From Lepas anatifera (lineage: Eukaryota > Arthropoda > Thecostraca > Lepadidae), in the NCBI GenBank assembly GCA_034440635.1, contig JAOTON010001374.1, forward strand, positions 248,001 to 312,000: DNA of 64,000 nt, read 5' to 3'. Under the pieces are notes generated by a model that was not told where the DNA came from, searched no databases, and saw only the letters and a program-made list of their open reading frames with translations. How positions within the stretch are numbered: position 1 is the stretch's first letter; every line of letters starts with the position of its first letter. Shown here piece after piece: positions 34,199 through 46,041 of the stretch. The translations under genes were made by a program, and so were the position numbers.

Positions 34199-35617
34199 AT
34201 GAAGCACGTGCATATCCACGAAGCAGCATCCGCCGAGAAGCCAAGCTGAAAGCCAGAAATGGAAATAACTTAAGAGAGAATTTACAAAGTCGAGACAAAA
34301 ATGGTTTGCAAAATTCGCCCACTTTGTAGTGCAAATATTATTTGCCTTCCCCAGAGCCGCGTTTTAATCCCGGACGAGAGGCCTCCGAGACACCTGCATC
34401 ACGGTGGGGGGTTCGAAAACACAATCTATTTATTTATTTATTTATTTTACCATCAGACCGCTCCACAGAATACATGTGGCTATTCTTAGCCTGGAACTCA
34501 CTTGTACATAAGATTATTCGGCTAGATTGACCGATTACCTATTAATTTTAGGTGCACAGAATCGTTTTATATCGTAATTCTTAAGTTTACCGTAACCACC
34601 CTTGCGCAGGGGCTGTTCCTCCTTGCTTTTCAGTTCGCTTGGATAGCTGTTTTCGGATCAGGGTCAGCAACCATTTTGAATTTAAATCCTTGATGATAGA
34701 CTAAAATCACTAAACAGATGAGTGCATAAGTAGACGGCCCGCAGGATGTGAAGCCAGGTAGAATGCAGCAGACGTGGGTAGTAACTGTCCGGAAGTAGCA
34801 CGGTGCACTGTCCGGAAGTAGCAGTCTTGTAAAATGTTCTGAGTATCACAGGAAGACTTAAAATACGTATCGAAGCCATATGATGGTTATTGAGGCAAAC
34901 GCCATCGAACTAAGCGTTATCGAGGACGGAAATTAAAACTCCAGCTTTAACAAAAGACCAGAAACAAACAGAGCCAATGCGAGCAGTCACACATACGGGA
35001 CCGCTCAGCGAAAGCTCTGTTATATAGCCTAATCCTTCATTACATTCACGATAGTTGTAGTGTCCACGTAGAAGACATATCATCGAGTTTCCAGGCAAAC
35101 ATGACGATTATTCGAACAACCATTTTTCAGCCTGAGATCAATTTGCCGTCTCTAGAAAATAAGTGCCCAACCGAGAAAGTCACGAGATTTAAGAGTCTGA
35201 AAACGCAGGGTCTTTTGGGCAGTCTATGCTGAGGCGTCGAGATCGTCGCAAGGATTTTTACAGTGATCGCAAAGTCTTCAGCAATTCTGCAAACTTTAAT
35301 GATCTTCATGTTGGTCGCACAGCCATTATAACATCAAGAAATTCGATGCACAAGTAGAAAATATTATCAGCTACATCTTGGATATACGTTCTAAGAAGAA
35401 AAACACTTAATTCACAACTTTTGGAGCACGAATCGCGGAGCACTCGCGAGCAGCCGATCAGCCGATCGTCAGCTGATCGACTGATATATATATAAATATA
35501 AATGACTGATGATATATAAATATCACCAGCGGCGGTGATGCATAGACATATCATGAAATTGAATCACACTTTTCTTGAAGGTTAATCTTCGTGATTTGCT
35601 TTCTCTTTTCATATCCA
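34199..35617. other. Unassigned region with a TTTA microsatellite
   Basis: Holds a (TTTA)n run at about 34425-34447 and AT-rich dinucleotide stretches near 35481-35520. Open frames are under 85 codons and not recognised. Confidence 0.45.
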
Positions 35618-35794
35618 TCAACACGGTGGTGGCGAACACGGTGGTGGCGGGCACATTCCAAACATACTTAAGATTTGCTGCAGAAGGCCCGGTTTCGGGC
35701 ATGGTTTTGGGCATGGAGGAGGAGGAGCACTTTTCTTGCATACTGGTTTTTCTTTGGACATGGTGCAGGCTTCCTCTTGCGGCTCGAACCACAT
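35618..35794 (-). CDS. Possible small Cys/Pro-rich protein (58 codons)
   Basis: An ATG at 35794 (or a second at 35761, giving 47 codons) opens a frame ending TGA at 35618. The C-terminal half is unusually regular: SAPPPPCPKPCPKP, a short hydrophobic LLQQILSMFGM linker, then CPPPPCSPPPC. Cys-Pro repeats of this kind occur in small arthropod structural proteins such as sperm-tail and cuticle-associated proteins, but this is resemblance only. The opposite-strand frames are artefacts of the GGTGGCG repeats. A second ATG frame upstream at 35890 (starting MALQPAKDEKSKK) stops near 35823 and could be a separate exon or a frameshifted 5' part. No promoter or splice signals are clear. Confidence 0.3.
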   Translation of the reverse strand: MWFEPQEEACTMSKEKPVCKKSAPPPPCPKPCPKPGLLQQILSMFGMCPPPPCSPPPC

Positions 35795-35894
35795 TTCTTT
35801 TCCTGTCTTTAAGAGGCCAAATTTTCACGCAGCTTCCTGGACACCAACTAATATTTTCTTAGACTTCTCATCTTTTGCGGGCTGCAAGGCCATT

Positions 35895-38800
35895 TTGAAA
35901 ATATAACCGAGACAAAAATAAAATATGTTACTCGCAGACAATTTGGGGCCGAAATCATCGCAGACAATTTGGGCCGAAATCATGAAGAAATCTAGGGCGG
36001 TTTTTAGACCAAACAGCAGGTTTCCGACCCCCCACCCCATCTTAGCTCCTATGCAGGATTGCGAAAACCGCGAACGGTGTTCATAGATCACGGTAAATGA
36101 CCACGAAATCATATCGGTAATCTTTGGGTCGGGTAAATGCTGAGGTCATGACATGAATAGAAAGCGACAGGTTGGAGGATGCTCTTTGGGCTCCAGTGTC
36201 GGACTGGATGAAGTTAGTTCATTTTTTTGGGAATTACATCATTCCCCTTGTAAGACAAATCCAACGAGTATAGAATGATCACTGGCCATACTAGGTTAGA
36301 ATGTAAAATGGGCAGACCTTAGGTCATCCCAAGGTTACCACCTGACCTAATACAGTCCATACACATACCAAGCAGGTTGCAACGGCAAACAAAACGTGAT
36401 GATATCGAAATGGAAGCTCTATGAGTGGAGCAAGATACTACAGTTTTGGGGAAAGGAAGCTGTTCTAAGCAGTATTTACAGAAATAGAGCTATGCTTCGG
36501 CCAAATTCAATTTTCTCCATACAGATCAGATGACCAAGGGGCCCGTACCTGGCCCTTGGTCATCAACATAAAAACTCCGTTACCACAACTTGTCATACTT
36601 GGCTGTCTTATCATGGCATACGAATATCGCATCAATAGATTATGTCTGTGTTCATGTCTTACGCGCAGAAAAGGTTTAGTTTACGCTCAATCTTTCCCGA
36701 GATCAACATTCCAAAGCCTGGGGTCAGATTGGAGGTGTGAGGGGCGGCTATTGGATGGAAACCAGCACCAATGCGCCACAGGCAAGTTCCGATGTGTGGA
36801 CTTAGGCAGAATATCGGAAGGAGGGGCGGCACAAAGAGCACCGGTTCGGGAATGCACCGCCACCAATAAGCCTGTCAGTCAATTTCACCAGAAACAATTC
36901 TCTTTACCGAACTATATGAAGAAAGCGAACGAGTGGAGCAAACTGGTGAGATCGTGGCCAAACGACGCTCTGCCTCCACCGGTGTCAGTGCACGTGTCCT
37001 TGTGTGTCACGCGATTTCCTCATGCAAAACCCAACGCCAGCACAAGCGGAAGCATCGGTTGGCTGGTGGATAGCCACTTTCTACTGTACCTGTTGAAACA
37101 TTTTGATAAAGCTGTCGGCGAAGCCCGGGCCTTAGCGTGACTAGCAAAGTGCAATTGTTAGCGCTGAAACACGGAACGCAGCATATGAAACACACAGCCG
37201 GCGACTCTTTCCTTCCGTTACAAAAAAACGAAGGATTATTGAAAAAACTTAGAGGGCACAGTCATACACAGCACCATTTGCCACACCTCCCACAGCTTCA
37301 TCCGATCATTCCGGTGAACTTCACCCCCACGGTACACACAATAAAACCAACTAACGGAAAGTCCTCTGACACAAGAATCTGACACTGACTGCTGGTAAGA
37401 TGGAAGGAAATGATAAGCAGAGCAAACGTACACCATTTTGGATCGATCCGACAATGCAGTATATATTCTTCCTGAGAATATTTGTGATGAGCAACCGTTC
37501 AATATATGAGTAATTCAGGATTAAATGAACGGGCATGCCATCTTTTCGCCAGACGCATTGAGTGGGTATTGTCAAAAGTAAAAGGCTCGGGGTGCATTTC
37601 AAAGACTTCTGTGTTCGAAGAACCACTTAAATGGCATCCCTCACAATCGTCACAGAAAAGTTTCAAAAGCAGATTGCCACAAGCACGTCATCTGCACTTG
37701 GTCAAGTTAAACTGTGGGGCTCTTTGTTTATCTACAAAAGGGATACATCCCAGCTGGTTTGTAGCAATTCGAGTTCCACTTTATCTCCATTTATGGACCA
37801 CGTCTTGGAACACATGAGTTTCAGTTTTACACTGGAGGCAACATTCATTTGGTACTCCATTAGCACGCCCTTTATACAGCCTCAATGTCCCAATGTCCCA
37901 GTTGGAGTCAGGGAGTCAGTTTACTCTTGTTCCGATTGAACTTGTTTATTTTTATACTAGACCAGATTTTAAGCTGACAAAAGCCACAACAATACATGAA
38001 GCCAAAAGCTTTGATTTATTTTCTTCTTCGTGGATAAGTCCTTTTTAATACCTTCACATCTACAATTCATACCTACAAAAATGTATGTAGCTCACATACC
38101 AACAAATAATTGTATTTAGCTCACCAAGTTACCCAGTGTTTAGGTCACCCAACACATGGCTGTGTTGCATTCGTCTGTAACACATTTCACCGTAGTATTT
38201 CTTGTACGTGTACTTTCATATGATTCCCATGCTCATAATTTCGGCTAGGCTACTCTATACTAGGATCAACTAAGCCCGGCTAGGACTTGTTAGGTTGTGT
38301 TGGGTCGAGTGAGTTTGAGTCAGGGCAGATTAGGCCTAGAAAACTGGGCAAGATTTCATCAGGCTACATTATGGAGTAATTCATGATGTCGGGTCACAAG
38401 TCCATCCTAGTTCAGGATGGACCTGGTCTCCTTAAAATGATTTGTGTCATAATTTTTTATATGGTTTTTGTCCGCGCCAGCATCTACTCTACGAAAAAAG
38501 TGAAACGAGGCATGATTAATAAAAAACATGCTTACAAGGAGATGGCTTTCTATTGGGTTACTAAATTTAGTCCAGGAATTCCGGCACCTAAAAAACAATG
38601 ATTTAACTTCATTCTTTGGTTCAGATCCAGATGATGCTTTCACAGGAGCACTGACTGCATATACATGCACACCTTGGTGCACACAAACACACATGATGCC
38701 CAAAACTTGCACTGACCGTAGAAGATGGAGAGTCTAGTGAGTTGTACGACATTGTATCAGAGATGTTCAGACGATCAGTTTCCATACCATCTTCTAGCTT

Positions 38801-38994
38801 CAAGAACCTGACGAACAGAATATGCATGATAGAAACTGATAGAATGAATAAAAAATGTCAAACCAATTCAATCAGCACAACAGTAAGTACCTATTTCTCT
38901 TTTTCACTATTTGAACTCACAAACAAATACAGCCCCGAACTTGTCCCTCTTGCAGAATAACTTGAAATCGTTAACATATATTTGTTCATCATAA
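35895..38994. other. Unassigned unique-looking region
   Basis: About 3 kb without a recognised domain. The longest frame (36556-37137, about 194 codons) opens with TTG, has its first ATG around 36614 and shows no family motif. It may be chance. I see no element ends or simple arrays apart from degenerate TAGG-rich sequence near 38240-38340. Confidence 0.4.
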
Positions 38995-39002
38995 CAATAC
39001 AC

Positions 39003-39241
39003 CATACGCGTCGGAAAAGGGGGGCCAGGGGGGCCAGGCACCCCCCCCACTTTTTGGCCAAAAATTTCCTGATCTCAGTCAAAATGAGAGAAAACCGGAC
39101 ATTCTTATATCCAGCCGCTGCGGGAGGCAACGAAGAGCCCAAATTCGAACAGTTTTTGGTCCTGACGTTGAAAGTTTCCTGTCAGCATCAGGTTGAAGTT
39201 TGGCTGCCCCCCCCACTTTTTTGCCGGTGGCGACACTTATG
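39003..39241. mobile_element. 239-bp non-autonomous DNA element with 8-bp target duplication, copy 2
   Basis: Same family as 31797-32041, with the same termini and interior (AGCCCAAATTCGAACAGTTTTTG). The perfect flanks CAATACAC at 38995-39002 and 39242-39249 define the ends exactly. This copy confirms the boundaries inferred for copy 1. Confidence 0.92.
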
Positions 39242-39420
39242 CAATACACAGCACATTATAAAAACGACCAGGGATAGGATTAGATGTGCAGGGGGCGTGC
39301 TCGCGAACATGGACCGATACTACGTGGGGAATAACGGCGTTAAATTTTTGGCGGGGGAACGTGGGACGCAAAGTACAGCGCGGTTCCGACGCGACCTACC
39401 CCAGAGTCCACTGCGAAATC

Positions 39421-39560
39421 GACGGCGGCGGCGTCGGGGGAGGGACGGCGGCGGCGTCGGGGGCGACGGCGGCGGCGTCGGGGGCGACGGCGGCGGCGTC
39501 GGCGTCGGAGGGGGGCGACGGCGGCGGCGTCGGGGGGCGAGGGGACGGCGGCGGCGGCGA
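39421..39560. repeat. GC-rich minisatellite (GACGGCGGCGGCGTCGG units)
   Basis: About six units of 21-31 bp, each starting GACGGCGGCGGCG and most continuing TCGGGGG. Frames through it encode Gly/Asp or Pro/Arg repeats and are products of composition. It sits at the left edge of the GC-rich 39.4-44.6 kb domain. Confidence 0.9.
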
Positions 39561-40187
39561 GATGGCGCGGATGGCGCGGCGGGCGCGAGCATCAGGACGC
39601 GGATGAGCCAGCGCTGGGGGGCGCGACGAACGGACGGCGTTTGGGCAACTAGGTTGTGAAGATAGCGTTTGTGAAGAGATGGAAGGAGAGCTATTTATTT
39701 TGAGGCAAAGGCAGTGGATGTAGCACGTGAAATGTCTTTGAAATACATATAACAGGCAGCATGGCAGTATATCATCAGATCATCAAACCACTAATGTTGA
39801 CATGTAATACAGATACTGGAGCATTGCGGTCATATGCGTCCAGAGGAAAATATTGCAAATATTATCTTTGAGAACAGAAAATTCAGGATACACTTAATTC
39901 CGGCCGACTTCATACGAAACACAAGAGGCAAGTCGATGAAATACCATCGCGGCATGGCCGGCCGGTCATCTCCCAGGTGGCGCCACCACCGGTCCCACTC
40001 TGGGTGGCGCCACCTGCCACCAGACACAACGTCGACGCCCCCGCCTCGCCAGAAAACAAGCATCCACGCCTGGGCACAGCGATCGCCCCCACACACGCGG
40101 CAACCGCCTCGACATCGGGATGAAGACTCCTGTCACACATGGCCGAGACGCGGAGAAGCATGACATTAATTACGTTCAGAGTTAATT
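39561..40187. other. Unassigned sequence left of the GC-rich blocks
   Basis: GC-rich then mixed composition. Open frames up to about 109 codons overlap on both strands without recognisable domains. Confidence 0.4.
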
Positions 40188-41960
40188 TTAAGGTTTTTTC
40201 AATGTAATATTTGTGCATTCTTTTAGACGAGCTAGATTGTTCACGGTTGATAGATGTATATATGAGGCCAAAACAAGACACACGGAGTCACGGCCCGTGA
40301 GGCCTATACAGGCACCACGGACGAGCTTCCGCGATGTCGGCACCAGAGACGTCAGCCTCCCCCGCCGGCACAAGCGACGTCAGGCCCGCCCCACCGTCCC
40401 CAGTCCCCCGGTCCTCCGCAAAAGTCCGGCCCCCGCCACTCGCCCCGACGCCCGAGATGTCGAATATGTCCCCGGACGCGCCGGCCTCGGCGCTGGCGCC
40501 GCCGACGAAGGCGCCCACGTGCCGCGCAATGAACGCGCGCACCCCGCCCTCGGCACCGGGCTGAATCTAGCCGCGGTCGGTCGAGCAGGCCTCAGCCGCC
40601 AGCCGGCCCACCCCCGGTAGCTCAATGTCTATGTACCGGTAGAAGATTTGCCGCGAGCCCGGGATCATTCCGGCCCAAAAGCGAAGTCTGCGTCACTGTA
40701 ACGTACCCCCTCACCCCGGAGTCACCGTTCAGGTGCCTGGGTGTTGATGGAGGGGAGATTATACTTGGAGGTGTTGACCGAGCGGTAAGGCGCCATACTC
40801 AGCGCCCGCATTCAACGCCATCTTACACTTCAGCACTGTGCTGCGCGTGCGGCAGCCGATTATCTGGTATTCAGGCGGCCGGGTCACTCCCCGCGCCGCA
40901 CCCCAGTCGCACCCACATGTAGCGCCAGGGGCCGGTATTGGTAGCATTGAAGTATTGAACTAGTAGGTATTGAAGTTGTAGGCGACCAGCGGCAGCAGGT
41001 GCTTAAACCGGTCCCTCAGGCCCCAGTCGGCAGCAGATGAGGATGCGGGACATCGCCGGTCGCTCCTCGAACAGCTGGTTGAGGTTGTTGGTGAGGCCGC
41101 ACCGCCCGGCCCGCGACTCGGAGGCAGGCGCGCCGACTAGTGGGCGCAGCGGCACGTCGTCACGCAGGGCGACTGAGCGCCGCACTGTCGCCGCCCGCGG
41201 CCCTCCGGTACGCTGGTCAGGCGGCAGTTAGGAGGACGCTGGTAATAGTAGTTCTGACGCGTGTCCAAGTGAGAGGCCGCAGGCGGTACGAGGAGGCTGG
41301 CGGGCCGGCGCCAACCCTGCCTCCGGCCACCAGAGACGATGCCGGGAGGGTCGCCGCCTCAACGCAGCGGCAGCGACGAAAGCAGCGAGGAAAAGCCGGC
41401 GCCCACCCGGCCAGGGCCGAGGTCGGAAGCAAGCGGCCACGCCCCGGTGACAGATGGGCAGGCGGGTCGCTGTCCAGGAGAGACGGTTCGGTGTCACGTC
41501 AGGGTGAAGACGTTGATATAGCTGTGTCCATAGGCGCTGCAGCCGGCAGCGCGGCTCCGCGTGCGCCAGCGCGTTGGGCGCCCCGATCACTCCTGCTCCC
41601 AAACAGTACCGGACACCGTCCACGTCGCCATCCGAAGCCACAGCTGGAACATGCAGACGATCCGTTGTTACAGCAGTGATATTTAGACCTCTGGTGCTAT
41701 TGCAGCGACACGGCCACCGGAAGTGCCCGAGACAAATTAGCGACTGGCAAGGTTCAGGCTGATGCGGGGCGGGCAATGCCGGCCGAATGGGGAGCCACTC
41801 AGGACCATGAGGGGGTGGGGGAGGCTGAACAGGTGATCTGAGAATGATATTCGGAAATGTGGTACAGGTGTTAGAGTGGGAGATATGGATGCCAGATTTA
41901 TCAGTTGAGGACAGATCATAGTGTGGCCAACGCGACACGGGAAGGCTGGAAAAGCCTGGC
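40188..41960 (-). pseudogene. Unidentified GC-rich locus, block 1 (protein-like module on minus strand)
   Basis: This block is paralogous to 43200-44720. On the minus strand the order is a 5' segment (around 41900), a YCLGAGVIGAP segment (about 41590), a module reading DVPLRPLVGAPASES then GLTNNLNQLFEERPAMSR (about 41165-41040), and a Gly/Ala-rich segment with EAGASGDIFDISGV (about 40510-40450). Block 2 has matching peptide segments in equivalent order. The frames are discontinuous, so it is a decayed or intron-bearing gene, or an unknown mobile element. I recognise no family. The minus frame is preferred because its peptide pattern is conserved between copies. Confidence 0.4.
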
Positions 41961-42389
41961 TTCGCCCCTCGTTAACCCATAATCTTTACGTTAGTTAATC
42001 AAGTTAGTGAAATCAACCACTCTGGCCCGCGCACATCCTTCCGAGAAAACTTGAAATGTATACATGAACATTTCTGCATTGATTGATCACGACAGAGTAC
42101 ATAGGACAAACCCATTTGAGGGGGGTATGGGTAGAGAAAAGAGCACAGAGACTATTGTTGCTTGGCTTCAAACACGAGGTAGATAAATTCAGGAAGCATA
42201 CACAGTTGACCACTGAGGTTAAAAACAAAAACACAAACACACCTGACTGCACATCACACAATGAAACACCTTAGGAGGGTGAGAAAGTAGAACCTAGAGG
42301 AATAGAGTATGGAAAAGCAGTGGGAAGATCAACAGGAAGAGGGGAAGCCAGGTAAAGAAGAAAAATCTACTCAGAGAGTGAATTTCGTG
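41961..42389. other. Unassigned spacer between GC-rich blocks
   Basis: An 82-codon minus frame at 42013-42261 has no recognisable motif. Composition drops back to average. Confidence 0.4.
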
Positions 42390-42700
42390 AGTGAGACACC
42401 TCAATACTGGTCAAGAAACATTTTGTCAATTTTTTGAATGCTATCTTACTGTAGGGTTTATCATTGATATCTATTATTTTTGATGCCAAGTTTTCATTCC
42501 AAATTCGGGGGCGGAGTGGAACAATGAAAATTTTCGGTATACGAAGGCTGTGAATGGGACATGAAAATGCCTGTGCTGTCTAACTCTTCTCTCCCTGGGC
42601 GTTGGTGAATGAACAAATTTTGAGGCTAGTGGTTCTGGCAGAGTATGATTGAGAAAAGAGTGAAGGATGTTCTTTTACAACCATACACGTATATTGACAC
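42390..42700 (-). mobile_element. 5'-truncated LINE 3' fragment
   Basis: Matches the 3' part of the minus-strand LINE at 45655-45930. Shared landmarks are CCTCAATACTGG, a GATGC(C/T)A(A/C)G(T/G)TTTC stretch before TTCCA, CTTCTCTCCCT and AAATTTTGA(G/C)GCTAGTGGTTCTGG. Only the C-terminal coding end is present, as expected of a truncated insertion. It is too diverged to be recent. Confidence 0.7.
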
Positions 42701-42788
42701 TACGGCGGTACAAAAAACATACAGAGACCCTAAGAACACGCCCCGTCCGGCTGAGGTGGACAAATAAAATTTATAAACGAAGGCGCCG

Positions 42789-42842
42789 AGCCCCGAACCC
42801 GTGACCGCCGACGGCGCAAGCGCTCTAAATTACGCCCAGACG
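42789..42842 (-). mobile_element. Possible tRNA-derived SINE head
   Basis: On the minus strand the sequence reads TAATTTAGAGCGCTTG followed by CACGGGTTCGGGGC, spaced like the A and B boxes of a tRNA. The adjoining tract gives no clear tail or target duplication. It could be a tRNA pseudogene. Confidence 0.35.
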
Positions 42843-43199
42843 GGCACGGGCTCGGAGCCCGGCAGACGTCTAACGGCCGGGTGCGTGAAAAATAAATCAG
42901 GATGATGATGAACGTATGAACGGGACAAACTAAACACAGTTAAAACGGGAGCAAAACCAAATAAACATAGAGGTGGCCTCACAGTGGGCGAACACCGCCC
43001 AGGGGAGCAGCGCCCCTTCCTCAACACAGTCACGGACGATCTATTCACCACACCGCCCCCGGCGGAACGCGCGACGCCTCAGTCAGTTTTGGTTGCGACG
43101 CGGGTGTCCCGTCCGTCTCCGGCGCCGATGAGCACGAGGAGAAATGATTGATGAAAATGAAGCAGCATCACCGACGAACGCGAGACCAAACACTGCACC

Positions 43200-44720
43200 C
43201 ATGAGGATTTACTTGCTGCTGGTGTACTTGGTGACGGCCTTGGTGCCCTCAGACACGGCGCGCTCGGCCAATTCACCGGGCAGGAGCAGACGGACGGCCG
43301 TCCGGATCAGTGACGTCAGCCTCATCGCCGGCACCATTGACGCCAGCCTCCCCTCACCGTCCTCAGTCTCCCCGGCCCACGGCAAAGTCTGGCACCCCGC
43401 CATCCGCCTCGACGTCAGAGATGCCGAGGATATCCCCGGTCGCGCCGGCCTCAGTGTTGGTGCCGCTGACGGAGGCGTCCAGCACCGTTGTAGATGTAGG
43501 CGCGGGAACCGGCCGAGGTTGTCGGTGAGGCTGCGCCGTTTGACCCGCGACTCGAAGGTAGGCCGAACGACCAGCGGGTGCTGCGGCATATGGTCCTACA
43601 GGCGGGTGACCGCCTGGTCGCCGTACTGCCGCCCTCTGGTACTTTGGTCGGCGGTTGTTGGGGGACGCCGGTAACAGTAATTCTGAGTCGCGTCCACGCG
43701 ACGGAAGGCCACAGGCGGCTTGAACAGGCCAGCGCGCCGGGTAGGGTAGGTGGGTAGTATTACCCGGATGAGGCCGGATGATGCTACACGATGCTCATAC
43801 AGCCGCTCAAGCTGATCGAGGTCACGGGTGAGGCCACGCCGCTGGGCCTACGACTCGAATCGGCCCACGACCCACAAGGCCGCGCGCCGGATGTGTCCGA
43901 CAGGCGGGCTCGTGTGGCGCGGCGCTTTGCAGCTCGAAGATAGGCCGGTCAAAAGCGGGTGCTACGGCTTATGGTCCCGCAGGCGGCAGTCCGCCCGAGC
44001 GCCGCACTGCCGCGTTGGTACGTTGGTACGTGCGCGCACTGGTACGTTGGTCAGGGGTCGCTGGGAGGACGCCAGCATGCTCGGCCGTTAGTGCTCAAAC
44101 AGCCGCCTGAGCCGATTGAAGTCGCCGGTGAGGCCGCGCTGTTTGTCCCACGACTCGAGGGTAGGCCGGTCGACCAGCGGGCGCCGAGGCATGTGATCCT
44201 GTAGCAGCCGGGCGCCCCATCGCCGCCGCCCCGGCACGCCGGTCAGGCGGCTGGTAGGGGGACGCCGGTAGTTCAGTCGCGCGTCCACGCGAGAGAAGGC
44301 CTGAAGAGGGCATGAAGAGGCTGGCGCCGTACCAGCAGCTCCATCAACGCTCCTTGGAGACCAAGCTCCAGGAAGTCGGTCCCCTCCCGGCTCAATCGAC
44401 GCAGATCTGGAAGACAGCCACGGCGCACAAGAGTTAGGCAGCGAAGCTCCATGGGGAACTCTCCCGGGGTATGGCCGAGTCCCCGCCAGCGCACCCCCGC
44501 TCCCCAAACACACCGGCGCCGACAATCTGGCGGGCTGAAGGAGGGGCGACGGGAATCACCCGGACAGGGGCGAGAGGCCGCAGGAAGCTGGAAGGCTTAG
44601 ATAGATGACATATTTTTGCAGGCAGTGTTTAAACCAATGGTGTTGGAAGGGTCGGCATGAAACGGGAAGGTTTGGGAAACCTGACGTCGCCCCCTGCTAA
44701 CCATGGATGTGAGAGACGAT
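43200..44720 (-). pseudogene. Unidentified GC-rich locus, block 2 (module repeated in tandem)
   Basis: Paralogue of 40188-41960. On the minus strand it holds MELRCLTLVRRGCLPDLRRL (about 44450-44390). Three module copies follow: one with HMPRRPLVDRPTLES and GLTGDFNRLRRLFEH (about 44192-44100), one decayed (about 43980-43800, stop inside FES), and one with [15 protein letters not shown] and SLTDNLGRF (about 43590-43505). The Gly/Ala-rich segment comes last (about 43480-43400). Both blocks share a CGGGAAGG(C/T)TGG(A/G)AAA sequence near their 5' ends. Function unknown. Confidence 0.4.
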
Positions 44721-45106
44721 TTAACACTCAGCGAGCCATTCCAACTGGTGCACAGACTCCCACCCCTTATCCCGAAATGGTGAGTATGTCATTTCATGTG
44801 ATCACCAGTACATATGTGCACTGATAAGACTAGTAACACCAGTGAGTGCACACAAAAGTCCAAGCGTTCATGGCGCATGAGGTACTCTCCCACAACACAC
44901 ATGGATGAAAACCGACATGCGGACCACCTGTGCAAAAACAAGACGCATAGACATATCGATCACTAGTGCAGAACAAAAGACAAAGAGCAAAACAAAACCA
45001 CACAATACAACAAAACGCACAACCACACGATGACTGTGGCATCCAAGGTGGTTAAAGAGAGAGTGATAGAGAGCGGGGAAAGTGGAAAGCAGATGGGAAG
45101 GAAAGT
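44721..45106. other. Unassigned sequence
   Basis: Ordinary composition with ACA-rich stretches just left of the GGA tract. No gene recognised. Confidence 0.4.
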
Positions 45107-45555
45107 GAGGAGGAGGAGGAGGAGGAGGAGGAGGAGGAGGAGGAGGAGGAGGAGGAGGAGGAGGAGGAGGAGGAGGAGGAGGAGGAGGAGGAGGAGGAGG
45201 AGGAGGAGGAGGGGAGGAGGAGGAGGAGGAGGAGGAGGAGGAGGAGGAGGAGGAGGAGGAGGAGGAGGAGGAGGAGGAGGAGGAGGAGGAGGAGGAGGAG
45301 GAGGAGGAGGAGGAGGAGGAGGAGGAGGAGGAGGAGGAGGAGGAGAGGAGGAGGAGGAGGAGGAGGAGGAGGAGGAGGAGGAGGAGGAGGAGGAGGAGGA
45401 GGAGGAGGAGGAGGAGGAGGAGGAGGAGGAGGAGGAGGAGGAGGAGGAGGAGGAGGAGGAGGAGGAGGAGGAGGAGGAGGAGGAGGAGGAGGAGGAGGAG
45501 GAGGAGGAGGAGGAGGAGGAGGAGGAGGAGGAGGAGGAGGAGAGAGAGAGAGAGA
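45107..45555. repeat. Uninterrupted (GGA)n polypurine tract ending in (GA)n
   Basis: About 450 bp of GAG triplets, with phase-changing interruptions only near 45209 and 45344, then a short GAGAGA run. It lies just beyond the 3' end of a minus-strand LINE, so on that strand it is a (TCC)n tract. The poly-Glu, poly-Gly, poly-Arg, poly-Ser, poly-Pro and poly-Leu frames across it are artefacts. Confidence 0.98.
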
Positions 45556-46041
45556 TATGTTGAAGACAGTTAGTGACAAAACTTGTAGCCTGTCGAGACA
45601 CTACGAACAAGGCTAGTGAGTGCAATTTTGATGTTATCTAGAATTGCTGAGTGACAAAGATTTGCCTCAATACTGGCTTAGAAAGATTTTCTTGATTACT
45701 TTCTTAAAGAATACTTCGTTGCGAGGTAGGTCATTAATATATCTTATGTTTGATGCTACGGTTTCGTTCCACAGCCTGGGAGCTGAGTGAAACAGGATAA
45801 ACCTCCGGTAAATAAATGCAGCGAACGGTACATCAAAACGTCTGGTATGCCTTGCCCTTCTCTCCCTTACAGGGGGAGAGGGCAAATTTTGACGCTAGTG
45901 GTTCTGGAAGGGTTTGATTTAGGAAGGAGTGGAGAACTTTTATTTGGGCAAACTTGCAAAGATCATTGAATTTAATTAGATTGTATTTTTTAAAGATCGG
46001 AGTGGATGGGGCCAAACGATCTGCACGGTCAATAATTCGCA

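Noticed and set aside
34370..34415. tRNA-like GGTTCGAAA near 34410
   Set aside because: There is no matching A box at the right distance and no cloverleaf.
36556..37140. 194-codon frame as a host gene
   Set aside because: It opens with TTG, has no recognisable domain or splice signals, and overlaps opposing frames of similar size.
39286..39659. Gly/Asp- and Pro/Arg-rich frames of 90-225 codons
   Set aside because: They are driven by the GGCGGCGTCGG minisatellite and by part of a MITE.
45030..45625. Long poly-Glu, poly-Gly, poly-Arg, poly-Ser, poly-Pro and poly-Leu frames
   Set aside because: They are produced by the (GGA)n tract in all frames.
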